In this document: positions 47,261 to 58,840 of the stretch, piece by piece | Layout: the number at the start of each line of letters is the position of its first letter | Position numbering within the stretch: the first letter of the stretch is position 1 | Program-made: the position numbers and the translations under genes | Notes under the pieces: generated by a model | What the model was told of the DNA's origin: nothing | Seen by the model: the letters and a program-made list of their open reading frames with translations, nothing else | Databases searched by the model: none | Assembly: GCA_029582155.1 (NCBI GenBank) | Contig: CM055897.1 | Span: forward strand, 93,509,829 to 93,573,828 | Reading direction: 5' to 3' | Source: Panopea generosa | Taxonomy: Eukaryota; Mollusca; Bivalvia; Adapedonta; Hiatellidae | DNA length: 64,000 bases

Positions 47261-48409
47261 GGGTGTCACTATAATAAACGAACGCTCTACCTAACTTACT
47301 TTTACTTGTCTGAACATGCTGTCACGCACCCGCAGTTACAACCTGCCAGTCAATCAAACAATGACGTCACTGTAATTTTACGCATATTTATCACTATTTA
47401 ATTGTATGCTGGAATATTAACAAATTGATCATTAAACAGACAAAAATCATTATTTAAGTTATGACGTGTTTTTATCTTAACTCTAAGTTTCATTTTTATT
47501 ATGACTTTGTTTTAACAAAACGGTTGATAAGGTTTAAGTGACTGTTAGCCTAGTAAATACTATGAAGGTTTTCTTTTGTCCAATAGCTACCATTGTTTTG
47601 CATCTGTTCTCATGTTGGTTGTAGTATGGTGTTTAGCGTCCCTTTCAACAATGTTTCCGTTACATCACGATGTTATCAATTAAGACCGTATTCTAAGCGG
47701 TGCCACACTGGAGTATCATGCTACAGACACATGGTATGATGCCATTCCACATGTGAGGCAGGCATTATACCCCTAGACCATCACAGCGGTTTGACATGTT
47801 GGACATTATTATTTTCCTACTTTAATATTGTATTTTGTAAACTGATTACTGTTTATGCTAATCCAGGTATTGAATTAGCACATGGGTAATGTTTCAAGTA
47901 TAATACAATTACAAACCACCGTGTCCAAACGATTTTGGAGGAGGCGGTGGAGGTAACGGTGGATGACGGTTGGATAACGTTGAATGTTGGTGGGATTCGT
48001 GACCAGCGGTAACAAAACTAACATTTTTAACTATTGTTGATAATTTTTGGAAAATCTGTGTCGAGCAAGATGATGTCGTAACATTTCTGATCACTCGGCA
48101 GCAACCGAACGTTTACAGACTTTAGCCGTTTTCTTGATCATTCGAGATTTCTGTGTAAACATTGGAACGAGTGTTTTAAAAGTGTGAAAACTGTCTTGTT
48201 AGCGAACATAATTTGATATATCATTTTCTTTTATAAACAATACCCGCCTCAACATTATATTTTCACCCCTTTAGGTCTTCAACTAGTGTCAAACTGATTT
48301 AGTGACGGTTTTATGATACAGGAAGTTTTTCAAGTTTATCAACTTTATTATCTACTTTTGTTTTTGTTTATAAAAAGGTAAATACATCAGATCAATCTTT
48401 GTACTTGTA
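47261..48409. other. Intergenic: nothing recognised except one tRNA-like remnant
   Basis: No exon or repeat family could be supported. The proline-rich short ORF near 47910-48094 on the minus strand has no protein features. Confidence 0.5.
47690..47790 (-). repeat. Possible tRNA-derived remnant
   Basis: Reverse complement contains gtgatggtctaggggtataa, tgcctgcctcacatgtgg, an A-box and anticodon-arm-like stretch. No good B box follows. Confidence 0.3.
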
Positions 48410-50070
48410 AATGTATCGTCATACGGATATAACGAATGTAATATCAAATGGGTATAATGGATGTGCCACCATATGGATATAATGAATGTAACATCATACG
48501 GATATAATGAATGTCATCACATGGATATAATTGAATATATCATCATATGAATATAATGAATGTGTCATCACATGCATATAATGAATTAAACATCAAACGG
48601 ATATAATGACTGTGTCATCACCTGGATATAATGAATGTATCATCATACGGATATAATGAATGTAACATCACATGGATATAACAATGTATCATCATATTGA
48701 TATAATGAATGTAACATCATACGAATATAATGAATGTGTCATATGGATATAACAAATGTATCATTATATGGATATAATGAATGTATCACCATGTGGAAAT
48801 AATAAATGTCATCATATGGGCATAATGAATGTAACATCATACGGATATAATGAATGTGTCATCATATGGATATAACAAATGTATCATTATATGGATATAA
48901 TGAATGTATCACCATTTGGATATAATGAATGTGTCATCATATCGGCATAATGAATGTATCACCATATTGATATAATGAATGTATCACCATATGGATATAA
49001 TGAATGTGTCACAATATGGACATAATGAATGTAACACCATATGGATATAATGAATGTGTCATCACATGGATATAATGAATGCATCATCATATGGACATAA
49101 TGAATATAACATCATTCAGATGTAATGAAAGTGTCATCATATGGACATAATGAATGTATCACCATATTGATATAATGAATGTATAACCATATGGATATAA
49201 TAAATGTGCCATCACATGGATATAATGAATGTGTCATCATATGGACATAATGAATATAACATCATACAGATGTAATGAAAGTGTCATCATATGGACATAA
49301 TGAATGTATCACCATATTGATATAATGAATGTATCACCATATGGATATAATGAATGTGTCATCACATGGATATAATGAATGTGTCATCATATGGACATAA
49401 TGAATATGACATCATACAGATGTAATGAAAGTGTCATCATATTGACATAATGAATGTATCACCATATTGATATAATGAATGTATCACCATATGTTTAAAA
49501 TGAATGTGTCTTCCCATGGATATAACTAATGTGTCATCATATGGATATAATGAATGTATCATCATACAGTTGTAATGAAAGTGTCATCATATGGACATAA
49601 TGAATGTATCACCATATTGATATAATGAATGTATTACCATATGGATATAATGGTAATGTGTCATCACATGGATATAATGAATGTGTCATCATATGGATAC
49701 AATGAATGTATCATCATACAGATGTAACGAAAGTGTCATCATATGGACATAATGAATGTATCACCATATTGATATAATGAATGTATCACCATATGGATAT
49801 AATGAATGTGTCATCACATGGATACAATGAATGTCATCATATGGATACTATGAATATAACATCATACAGATGTAATGAATGTGTCATCATATGGACATAA
49901 TGAATGTATCACCATATTGATATAATGAATGTATCACCATATGTATATAATGAATGTGTCATCACATGGATATAATGGATGTGTCATCATATGGATATAA
50001 TGAATATAACATCATACAGATGTAATGAATGTGTCATCATATGGACATAATGAATGTATCATCATATGGA
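48410..50070. repeat. About 25-bp minisatellite with 150-bp higher-order repeat
   Basis: Basic unit near tcatcatatggatataatga plus atgtg. From about 48.9 kb six unit variants repeat in order with a period near 150 bp; the marker tcaccatattgatataatga recurs about every 150 bp six times (from about 49158 to 49910). Confidence 0.92.
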
Positions 50071-50187
50071 CATATTTATCTCCAAGTATAATTACCTATA
50101 ACATGGCAATTAAGAAACTTCCAACAGTGTGTTTATAAATCTAGTGGCATCCCACTGGTTTTGAAAATACGAGTGTAAAAGTTTTAA

Positions 50188-50450
50188 ACAAGAAATGTCA
50201 CTAGTAAGTGTCACATGCCACCATGTAAGACAGTAACAGACCAGTTTTAAGTTTTATGTACGATAAGTCGTCATGTCATGTTGATCAATTGAGCTAAGTG
50301 ATTTTTCAATCCATCCATGTATAAAGCCAATGTTACATACTGGACATGAAATCTTAAAACACCAAGTGTAGATTGAAAGTATGACCTTGACATTTGAGGT
50401 ACTAGTCTGGGTCTTGTACACCACACATTATCAGGTCATGTGAAAATTTA
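50188..50450 (+). repeat. Dispersed 'tgaccttgacc' element, short copy
   Basis: Begins acaagaaatgtcactagtaa and keeps about one unit (gtcatgttgatcaattgagc, gtatgaccttgacatttgag). It lies between the 25-bp array and the SGNH remnant. Confidence 0.7.
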
Positions 50451-50584
50451 AATCTAAATATATTTTACAATTCGAGATATAGAATGCCTTTTATATAATT
50501 TACCTGAAATGCCCGTTTTATGGCTTTCCATAGAAACAAAATTAAGGGTCTGCATATAAACAGACTTAAGTGATATTTTAATCT

Positions 50585-50870
50585 CACATTCGCATTATGT
50601 AGTCGGCAGCTGGTATTTGTCCAATATTGTTGTCTCCGACGTGCAAAACCAGTATATGTGGGGGGTCCTCCAACAACAACAATCTCAGCGTCCTTCGTAA
50701 CTGGTAGCAACGCATTCCACTCCTCCCTCGCCACCATAGGCTTGCACCATACCATCTTAATCCCAAGCTGACGCCAACTGCTGTGGACTGCCTCGCAAAG
50801 TTAAATGCTATTTTGATGATGGACGACCCCACAATTCATACTCTAGTACTGACATCTGCAATACTTAACT
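50585..50870 (-). pseudogene. SGNH/GDSL-hydrolase-like ORF, broken
   Basis: The minus strand reads DVSTRV, stop, IVGSSIIKIAFNFARQS, GLRWYGASLWWRGRSGMRC, then EDPPHILVLHVGDNNIGQIP. IVGSS near the start and LHVGDNNIG (from a LHxGGNDIG type block) are the two SGNH blocks. This pattern occurs in multicopy ORFs in animal genomes that I associate with transposable elements. A Trp codon has become a stop, and a second frame also stays open, suggesting decay. Confidence 0.5.
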
Positions 50871-51514
50871 TGCAGTCAGTAATAAGCACATTAAAACCCT
50901 AGATTTTCAGTTGGTTCTCTTTATGTATGTTTTGCATGATTTCGACTCCCATCTACCTTGTTCTTTTATGCCACTATCAGACATACCCCTATTTGAAGCT
51001 GTTGTGGCTGCCCCAACAATGGTGCTACATAAAATCATCTATGAACAGTAATGCAACACTTTACTTATGATATTTATAACAGGGATAATTTTTTTACTGA
51101 ACTTAAAAGTAAACAGAATACTGGTATAAAGTAATAAAACAGGTATAAATGTATGTAACCAACTATTGTTTAATCAACTTCGAGAAGATACAAATTTCAA
51201 TATTAAATTTTGTGAAACTCAAAATAATAACGAAATTTACAATCAATACTAAAAGAAAAATCTGCAAAATCAAATGTCTTGTCCATATGCTTTTATTACA
51301 CAATGTGACTTTAAAGATGTCTAGCTATCCATGCGAGACCAAAGCTACAAAAGTACCGTTTAACAAAGGCACACCATCATAATTATCCTGATATTTGTCA
51401 GGGTCAACACTAGTGTTGAGCAGTAATACCATCTACTATGGATCATCATCAAAGAAGTGAATCTAAGCGCAAAATTTAACATTTGTGTATTACCTACTGT
51501 TCATTACTTACAAA

Positions 51515-52265
51515 AAATGCAATATACCTAACATATAAACATTTGTAGCAATAGACTTGCACAAAAATGCAATATGCCAGACATATAAAGACTTGCAGCA
51601 ATAGACATGCACAAACATGCAAATTGACTTATAAACACAAATATGCAATATGGCTAGTAAACACATGTCACAACAGACATACACAAAAATGCAAATATGA
51701 CTAGTAAACACATGTCACAACAGACATGCACAAAAATGCAAGATGGCTAGTAAACACATGTCACAACAGACATACACAAAAATGCAATATGACTAGTAAA
51801 CACTTGTCACTAGTAAACACATGTCACAACAGACATGCACAAAAATGCAATATGGCTAGTAAACACATGTCACAACAGACATACACAAAAATGCAATATG
51901 ACTAGTAAACACTTGTCACTAGTAAACACATGTCACAACAGACATGCACAAAAATGCAATATGGCTAGTAAACACATGTCACAACAGACATACACAAAAA
52001 TGCAATATGACTAGTAAACATGTGTCACTAGTAAACATGTGTCACAACAGACCTGCACAAAAATGCAATATGGATAGTAAACACTTGTAGCAACAGACAT
52101 GCACAAAAATGCAATATGACTAGTAAACACTTGTCACAACAGACATGCACAAAAATGCAATATGGCTAGTTAACACTTGTCACAGAAGAAATGCACAAAA
52201 ATGTGATATGGCAAGTAAACACTTATAGCAACAGACATGCACAAAAATGCAATATGACTAGTATA
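51515..52265. repeat. 46-bp minisatellite (atgcacaaaaatgcaatatg)
   Basis: About 15 copies of atgcacaaaaatgcaatatg, gctagtaaacacatgtcaca, acagac. Some carry a 17-bp internal duplication (actagtaaacacttgtc), giving a longer alternating unit at 51780-52040. Confidence 0.93.
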
Positions 52266-53120
52266 ACCTGATAGCACCATAGAAAAGCTGATTGTACAGG
52301 TATGCACCACATGTAATGATAATTGATTAATTTTCATACATAAACACAAAACAACAGCCTTAGGTAATGTAGTTATTATCCCAACACTCGTATACAGAGG
52401 ATCTTACACGAATACTGCTTTAATGAATTTATTAAACAAGTTAAAAAAAATATATCAAGCAAGGCTCTGATGAAAATTTCATATTTTTTGCCAACAAGAT
52501 TTTATTTTAATAGTAAATGAGTATGAATTTAAGATTATTTTTTTCACACGACGCCCAAAATATTACATTTACTTTTTATTTCACCTCTACAAGGAACAAG
52601 AAAAAATAAAAATCGTTTTTCCAAGATGTTATAATTAGTGTACAAGTTTCTGACATTCAGTGTATAATGTATACATTTCAAAACAATGTCACATTCACTG
52701 ACAAGATGATGTCTTTTAAATGTTCTGGAAAGTCAGAACGTAGATTGGCATTTTGCTTATGAGTGCCAAGTTATACGGACAACATCTAGTGATGAATCTG
52801 TAGTGATAATATACATGATTAATATAAAATATATCATCATGTTTACTACAATCCTGGAGAATACACTATATGATAAAGTACATTTGGTTACTATAGATGC
52901 AGTTAAATGTAATTTATCATTCAGACCCCAGTTTCGTTTAATAATTCAAGTCCATACAAGGGACCTCTGTGAGAAATTTACAAATCAGAACCAACTTCAG
53001 TCCCAAGGTTTCATCTTACATACCCAAACAATAAATCTGGTTACCAGTAAAGACATGGAGAATACATGTAATTTATACTCGAGTTATGAAATCATAGCAT
53101 GACAAAAATACCAATTTGAA
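52266..53120. other. Intergenic: nothing recognised
   Basis: AT-rich. The 99-codon frame at 52803-53102 has no recognisable motif and biased AT-type composition. 50871-51514 is likewise empty. Confidence 0.5.
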
Positions 53121-53364
53121 TTGGCCAGTTGTTCAAAGCTTGGTTAGCTTAAACCTGGGTCGAGTGAAATTTTCAAGTCAAGATATTTTGGAAGTTACAG
53201 CATTTTGGGTTATTTTTTTATTGAAAATTATGAAATAATGAAAATATGTTGCTTAAAATGCATTTAAGTTGCCATTAAACCATTAAGTAAGGTATAGTGA
53301 ATAACAAAGTTACAAAATTTCACTTAACATGTTCAGTTAACAGAGCTTTGAACAATTGGGTCAG
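53121..53364. mobile_element. MITE-like element with inverted ends
   Basis: The left end ttggccagttgttcaaagct is mirrored at the right by agctttgaacaattgggtca. It is 244 bp, AT-rich and has no ORF. It lies in the 3' flank of the kinase gene. Confidence 0.7.
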
Positions 53365-53689
53365 GCTATTTAGATCATATTTATAACTTTTTTATGAAAC
53401 AATTCAATTCACAAATGGAAATTTTCCATCCATTTTTATCTTTTGAAATATAATTCAAGTATATTTGCAAGTAAATTAAACTAAATTAATCTTAAAATCT
53501 TAAATTAAATTAAACAAATCTTAAAATCTGATATGTTTACAAGGTCTACTTGCAATTCTGTAATAAAATATAAATTGATTGTCAGTAGCTTTTCTAACTT
53601 TAGATTTCAATGAGTTGCATGTATGGAACCATTTCTTTAATCCAAAGTTCATATGGAGGTTCAACTTAAACACGGAAAACTACTGAGAT

Positions 53690-53850
53690 TTCAAGTGTAA
53701 AAGCATGGAAATCCCTGCCTGCCCCATAATTCATAGCACTCCAATGTGTTCAACAAACTGTCACATGATTCAACTTCCTCTGAAGCAACAGACAAATCAG
53801 TGTGCTCATGTCATTGCTATGTAATGGTCCCTAGTGGGAATAGATAGGAC
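53690..53850. repeat. Dispersed repeat, copy 2
   Basis: Matches 18335-18500 in block order (aaaagcatggaaatccctgc, cataattcatagca, tctgaagcaacagacaaatc). It lies in the 3' flank of the kinase gene. Confidence 0.5.
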
Positions 53851-53971
53851 AGTTTCTACAGTTAATGAAATTTAAACATTTATACATTGATATTAGACAA
53901 TACTTGTTGCATATATGAATGTACATAATGCTCAGCACCATTTCTTCTCCTACACTGTACCATGTTTTAGT

Positions 53972-54982
53972 TCATTTTACATACAGCCGCTGCTGAAGTT
54001 TGAACATGTCATGTACAGATTTCATACTTGGTCTCTGACTTGGATAGAAACTCCAGCATTTACGCATCATGTTGTCCACTCTGTAGTCAACTCGGATATT
54101 TTGCGGAATCTCGGGTGTGACCCCGTTTTCTCCAATTTGCCTCCGAAGTTGGGAATAGCTTAGATTGTAGAATGGTTCTTGTTGGTACAAAACTTCAAAT
54201 ATTATCAGAGATAATGAATAGACATCAGATTTTAGCATATCTCGAACAGATAGATATTCTCCACGCAACACTTCTGGGGCAGAATATCGTGGCGTTCCTA
54301 TATTGCGCACCAGCTCTCCTGCTCCAGATGTGGACAACTCTGTATTGCTTTTGATCATGGTCAACCCAAAATCAGTGATTTTGGCCACACAAGTTTCCCC
54401 AGCAGTATAATCAAGGAGAATATTCTGGGACTTTATATCGCAGTGAGCCATTTTATTGTTATGCAAATAGTCCATGCCAGCAAAAGTCTGTCGAAGGATT
54501 TCAATGCGTTCATCTTCAGAGAAATCTACATCCTCCTTCATGTATAATCCATCAAACAAACTCATCTGCATGTACTCCATCACTATTGCGAGTCTTGGGG
54601 TGATCACACAGGCACCAATAAACTTGACAATATTTGGATGATCCAGTTCGCAGAACGTCAGTACCTCATCCGTAAACTCCCAGAGTCGCTTCTTTGAAAC
54701 ACGATCAACACGAAGTTTTTTAACAGCCACAACAGATCCCTGCCATTTAGCAAAATGAACATCCCCAAACCCGCCATGTCCAATCTTTCTTCTTAACTCA
54801 ATCTTCTCAAAATTTATCTTTTGGCCGCTGTAATCTTTAATGAGAGATCGTGATGTTTTGGGTGCTTTCCGCTCCCTGGTTTCCTCTCTCCAATGAAGTT
54901 CCTCTAGTTTTCTATTAACAAGACTGAGGGCTGTGTCTAACGCCATTTGATCATGGTTGGTACGGTCACGGTATTCATCATA
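53972..54982 (-). CDS. TKL-type protein kinase, exon with complete kinase domain
   Basis: This terminal coding exon gives 336 residues and the stop. The start at 54982 follows a clear acceptor (ccttgcag) and phase 0 matches the exon at 57338-56214, making a 703-aa protein. Motifs in full-length numbering: glycine loop IGHGGFGDV near 434, VAVKK lysine near 455, HCDIKSQN with catalytic Asp near 549, DFG near 571-573, GTPRYSAPE activation segment near 597-604, DVYSLSLIIFEVL near 620. The loop, lysine, Asp, Asn and DFG are all kept, so catalysis is expected. The HRD arginine is Cys (HCD). The sequence style (KWQGSVVAVKKL, CWSFYPSQRPS) fits the tyrosine-kinase-like serine/threonine group. A short basic, helix-prone stretch precedes the domain. 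Substrate and pathway are unknown. Confidence 0.88.
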   Translation of the reverse strand, partial: YDEYRDRTNHDQMALDTALSLVNRKLEELHWREETRERKAPKTSRSLIKDYSGQKINFEKIELRRKIGHGGFGDVHFAKWQGSVVAVKKLRVDRVSKKRLWEFTDEVLTFCELDHPNIVKFIGACVITPRLAIVMEYMQMSLFDGLYMKEDVDFSEDERIEILRQTFAGMDYLHNNKMAHCDIKSQNILLDYTAGETCVAKITDFGLTMIKSNTELSTSGAGELVRNIGTPRYSAPEVLRGEYLSVRDMLKSDVYSLSLIIFEVLYQQEPFYNLSYSQLRRQIGENGVTPEIPQNIRVDYRVDNMMRKCWSFYPSQRPSMKSVHDMFKLQQRLYVK

Positions 54983-55050
54983 CTGCAAGGAAATCATTAC
55001 AAGGATAAAGGTAGATTTATTTTATACTGCAAGAAAATCATTATAAGATA

Positions 55051-55298
55051 AGGCCATCCTTAAAAAATATATTGTTTGCCATACTCCTACCTACTCACTC
55101 AGAATTGTAGTACCCAAATTTTTTAATTGGTTTTCGAAGGGTTCAATTTTTTTTTTCACAATTTTCTTTCAATTTTTCTTTAAAATGACTATGCAAAATC
55201 AAATTTGGCAAAAAAAAAAAAAAAATTAGCTACCTACCTACAAAAATGAAAAATATGGGTCGGAGCACAGCAAATAAATATTATTTTAAGGATGGCCT
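55051..55298. mobile_element. MITE-like element inside the kinase gene intron
   Basis: aggccatccttaaaa at the left is mirrored by ttttaaggatggcct at the right; the span is 248 bp. On each side lies a copy of aaggaaatcattacaaggat (54986 and about 55319), so the insertion is associated with a local duplication of the sequence just upstream of the kinase exon acceptor. Confidence 0.7.
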
Positions 55299-55667
55299 AA
55301 AGACAGATTGATTTCATACCAAGGAAATCATTACAAGGATAAAGATATATTTATTTCAATTTATCAATGCTCTTTGTTTCAGGGTCAATATATTTACATT
55401 TCTATATATGCCGACCATATTCAGTATTTCTATAAATACCATGGATAATCAGTTGTAATTTTAACTGAAAATAAAATTGTTAATCAAATATGTATGAAAT
55501 CACCCAAACGTCTGTACAGACTTCCTATTTCTATATATATAGGTATTTACTATAACATATAGCCAACCAGCACTGAAAACAAAAGTAGAAGTTGTATTTT
55601 TCAGGCTATTAAGATTGTAAGATTACTGTACTGCTATGTTCTAACTGATACACATCATTGTCCAAAG

Positions 55668-55675
<8 letters not shown>

Positions 55676-55703
<28 letters not shown>
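55676..55703. repeat. (TA)n microsatellite in the kinase gene intron
   Basis: An uninterrupted TA run of about 14 units. Smaller TA runs occur at 5539-5560 and 9050-9066. Confidence 0.9.
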
Positions 55704-55709
<6 letters not shown>

Positions 55710-56213
55710 TAATCTTTATTTCCTCCATATACGAAGAGATAATACATTATTACCCCGATCGACTCTACAAGTCAAAGTACTTTTTTCCCCCAAATAGTCT
55801 TATGGGTTGAGAAAATGCTTTTTATTCCTGTCTTGAAAAGTGAATTATGTGATAGTCATATCAGGTTGTTTCTGGTTAATATTCAGAATATAATGACCAG
55901 GCTTGGTGCAGCTATCAAAGTATAAGGTCTGGATACAGATGACAATGCTTCATACAGAAAACTGGATATACTTGATTACTAGGATCTTAGCGTGAAATGG
56001 ATGGTGAATAAGGACTAAATTTAAATGCAATAAAATTATAATTGAAATCTATCTTGTTATCTTGAAATGCTGCTTTATACTAAATGGGTTGATAAGAATG
56101 AATATATTATCACAAATAAGACAACAAATATGCGACAAAGAAAATCTATATACTGGTAGGCCTCATATTTCAAGGAATAAATATTTTTGAAGAGCAACTG
56201 AAATTGTATGTAC

Positions 56214-57338
56214 CGTGTCTTCCTGAATATTTTTAATTATCGCTTGAGCTTGTTTTGACTGACTGCTAATATTTGACACCGGCATGCTCCCAAGAGGTTT
56301 GCCTACACGCCCGAGGGAGCGGTTTAGTGTGTTGTCTACGTAGGTGCGTGTACTTCCACTACTAGCTGACTTTGACGTGTGACTAGTGTTTGAGGAAACC
56401 GTATATCCCAGAGGTTTTCCAACTCTCCCCAGACTTCTATTCAGTTTGTTGTCCTTGTAAACTTTTGATTTAGGGCTTTTTTCCAAATGAGATGTAGGGC
56501 TAGCCCCAATACCAGAATCATGAGAAAAGTCCAAACTTGCATCTTTGGAGATGACAACGGAACCAAGTCGCATTCCAACTCTGCCTAACTTTCGATTACG
56601 CTGATTATCAACATAGGTTTTAGGTGTAGACGCAACACTGCTTGCATGAGAAGTTTCTTTTCCTGAATTGATCATTGAACCATGTGGCATTCCTACCCGA
56701 CCAAGTTTCCTATTTTGTGCATTATCAACATATGTCTTGGTGCTTGTGCCAGAACTGTAGCTTTCATCAGAAGTAGTTCTGCAATCAGACCTATAACTGC
56801 CACTTCTAGTGTCTCTACTCTTTCCACCATCATGTCTATAGCAGTCTCGATCGTTGTCCCCATTGTAGCTTCTATCGTCATACCTGTGATTATCTCTAAC
56901 ACCTCCATAACCTCTACTGTAACTGTTTCCATCATCATAGCTAGAACTGTCACCGCCATCTTCACTGTAATAGCTACTTCTACGTGATCTGTAGCTGTCA
57001 CGTGATCTGTAGTTACTTCTATCATCTGATCTGTAACTGTCACCACCACCATATCTATAACTGTCACCCGATCCATAACTGCCACCATCATTTCCCCTGT
57101 TATAGCTACTCTTGCTGTCTGATCTATAACTGTCACTTCTTTCACCAGATCTACAACTGTTGCCACCAGAATCCCTGCTATAGCTTTTTTCTCCACCAGA
57201 CTTGTAGTAGCTGCCACCGCCACCAGAACCTTTAGATACCACCATACTCCCTACTTCCATTCCAACTCTACCAAGACTTCTGTTACTTGCATTATCAACG
57301 TAGGTCCGTGGCATATTGTTTACGTGCTATCGGTAAAT
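56214..57338 (-). CDS. N-terminal exon of the TKL kinase gene: five TYVDN/LGRVG repeats and a low-complexity region
   Basis: The exon begins after an acceptor (ttttccccag) with 24 nt of 5' UTR; ATG is at 57314 and 367 codons follow, ending ACG before GTACAT. Five copies of a motif close to [TV]Y[VK]DN..NR.LGRVG...G lie at residues 4-28, 194-218, 233-257, 285-308 and 324-347. Residues about 29-193 are Ser/Tyr/Arg/Gly/Asp-rich with SYRSD-type repeats and are surely disordered. Joining to the kinase exon is in frame (phase 0 on both sides) and the exons lie 1.2 kb apart. The donor is not a strong consensus, so an extra small exon between them is possible. I do not know a function for the repeat. 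Upstream 5' UTR exon(s) must lie right of 57338 and were not placed. Confidence 0.75.
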
Positions 57339-57470
57339 CTGGGGAAAAAATAAGATTTTGTTAGGGAGATGTACTGGTAATTACTTTATGTAAATAATCA
57401 TTTTGACTATAACAATTATATAAAGGGACTATATCATGATATTTCAAAATTGGCTAAAAACATTTTAATG

Positions 57471-58840
57471 CCCCCCCCCCACCCCCCCAAATTTTTAATC
57501 GCAGCGTCTGTCCTTCCGTCCGGTATTTTGTTTACGGCATATATCTTTGTCATGCATACATGGATTTTGTTGATACTTGGTACAAATGATCAACATAACA
57601 TGACAACGTGTCACGAGTAAGACCCACACCAGTTACTCAAAGGTCAAGGCCACTATTTGAGTTTGCTTGACAACACTTCGAGTTTGTGTGAGATTTCGTG
57701 TCCGGCCTATAACTTTGTCTTGCAAAGATGGATTTTATAAATACTTGCTACAAATGATCAACATAACATGACGTGTACCTCAAAGGTCAAGGTCACAATT
57801 TGAGTTTGTTCAACAACACTTTGAGTCTGAGAGATTTTATGTACAGCCTGTAACTTTGTCATGCATAGATGCATTTTAATGAGACTTGCTACAATTGATC
57901 AACATAACATTATGACGTGTCACGAGTAACACCCACACCCGTACCTCAAAGGTTAAGGTCACAATTTAAAATTGACAACACTGAGTCTTTGTGAGATTTT
58001 GTTGTGTCCAGCCTGCAACTTTGTCAAGCATAGATGGATTTTTATAAATACTTTTAATAAATGATCAACATAACATGACAACATGTTACACCCAAACTCC
58101 CACATCAAAGGTCAAGGTCACAATTTAATTTTGTTTGACAACACTTTCAGTCATTTTGACATTTCTTGTAAGGTCTGTCATTTATTGATAAATCTTAAAA
58201 ACACTTGGCTCAGTTGATCAACATGACATAATTAAGTGTCGCATGTTAGACCCAGAACCTTTCCTCAAAGATCAAGGTCACACTTTCAATTTGTTTGATA
58301 TTGTGTGTCTGGTCTGTGACTTTGCCTTTAACTTGGCTCAATTTATCAAGATGACATGACGATGTGTCATAAGTAAGACCTAGACCCATACCTCAAAGAT
58401 CAAGGTCACACTTTTAGTATGTATGACAACACTTTGAATCTGTTTGAGATTTCAAGTCCATCCTTTAACTTTATCATACATGGATGGATTTTAAAAACAC
58501 TTGCCTCAATTTATCAACAATTGATCTGTAACTTTGTCTTACATTTAGGGATTTTAAAATAGCTTGACACAAGTGATCAGCATGTCATGATGATGTTTCG
58601 GCAGCATTTAGCTGTTGAAATACCCAGACCATTACATCAACTGTTAAGGTCAAGGTTACACAAAGCTCAAGGTCACGCTTTAATGTAAAAAACATGAAAT
58701 TGCATGTCGAGTCTGAAACATCAGTCCATTACTCTTTATATTCATGGATACATCGCTACCTATTATAACATAATTATATTGTTATTTTTCAACAACCATT
58801 TGGGGGGCATGCAACACTTCTACCCAGTGACATTTCTTGT
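57471..58840 (-). repeat. Dispersed 'tgaccttgacc' element, inverted copy
   Basis: Reverse orientation: it ends with catgcaacacttctacccag, tgacatttcttgt (the left terminus of the other copies) at 58840. At its other end it has gtctgtccttccgtccgg and a C run (57471-57488). It lies just upstream of the kinase gene's N-terminal exon. Confidence 0.75.

Noticed and set aside
56693-57223. 176-codon minus-strand ORF (and plus-strand ORFs 56682-56987, 56984-57235) across the kinase N-terminal exon
   Set aside because: Shadow frames of the repetitive Ser/Tyr/Arg-rich coding region.
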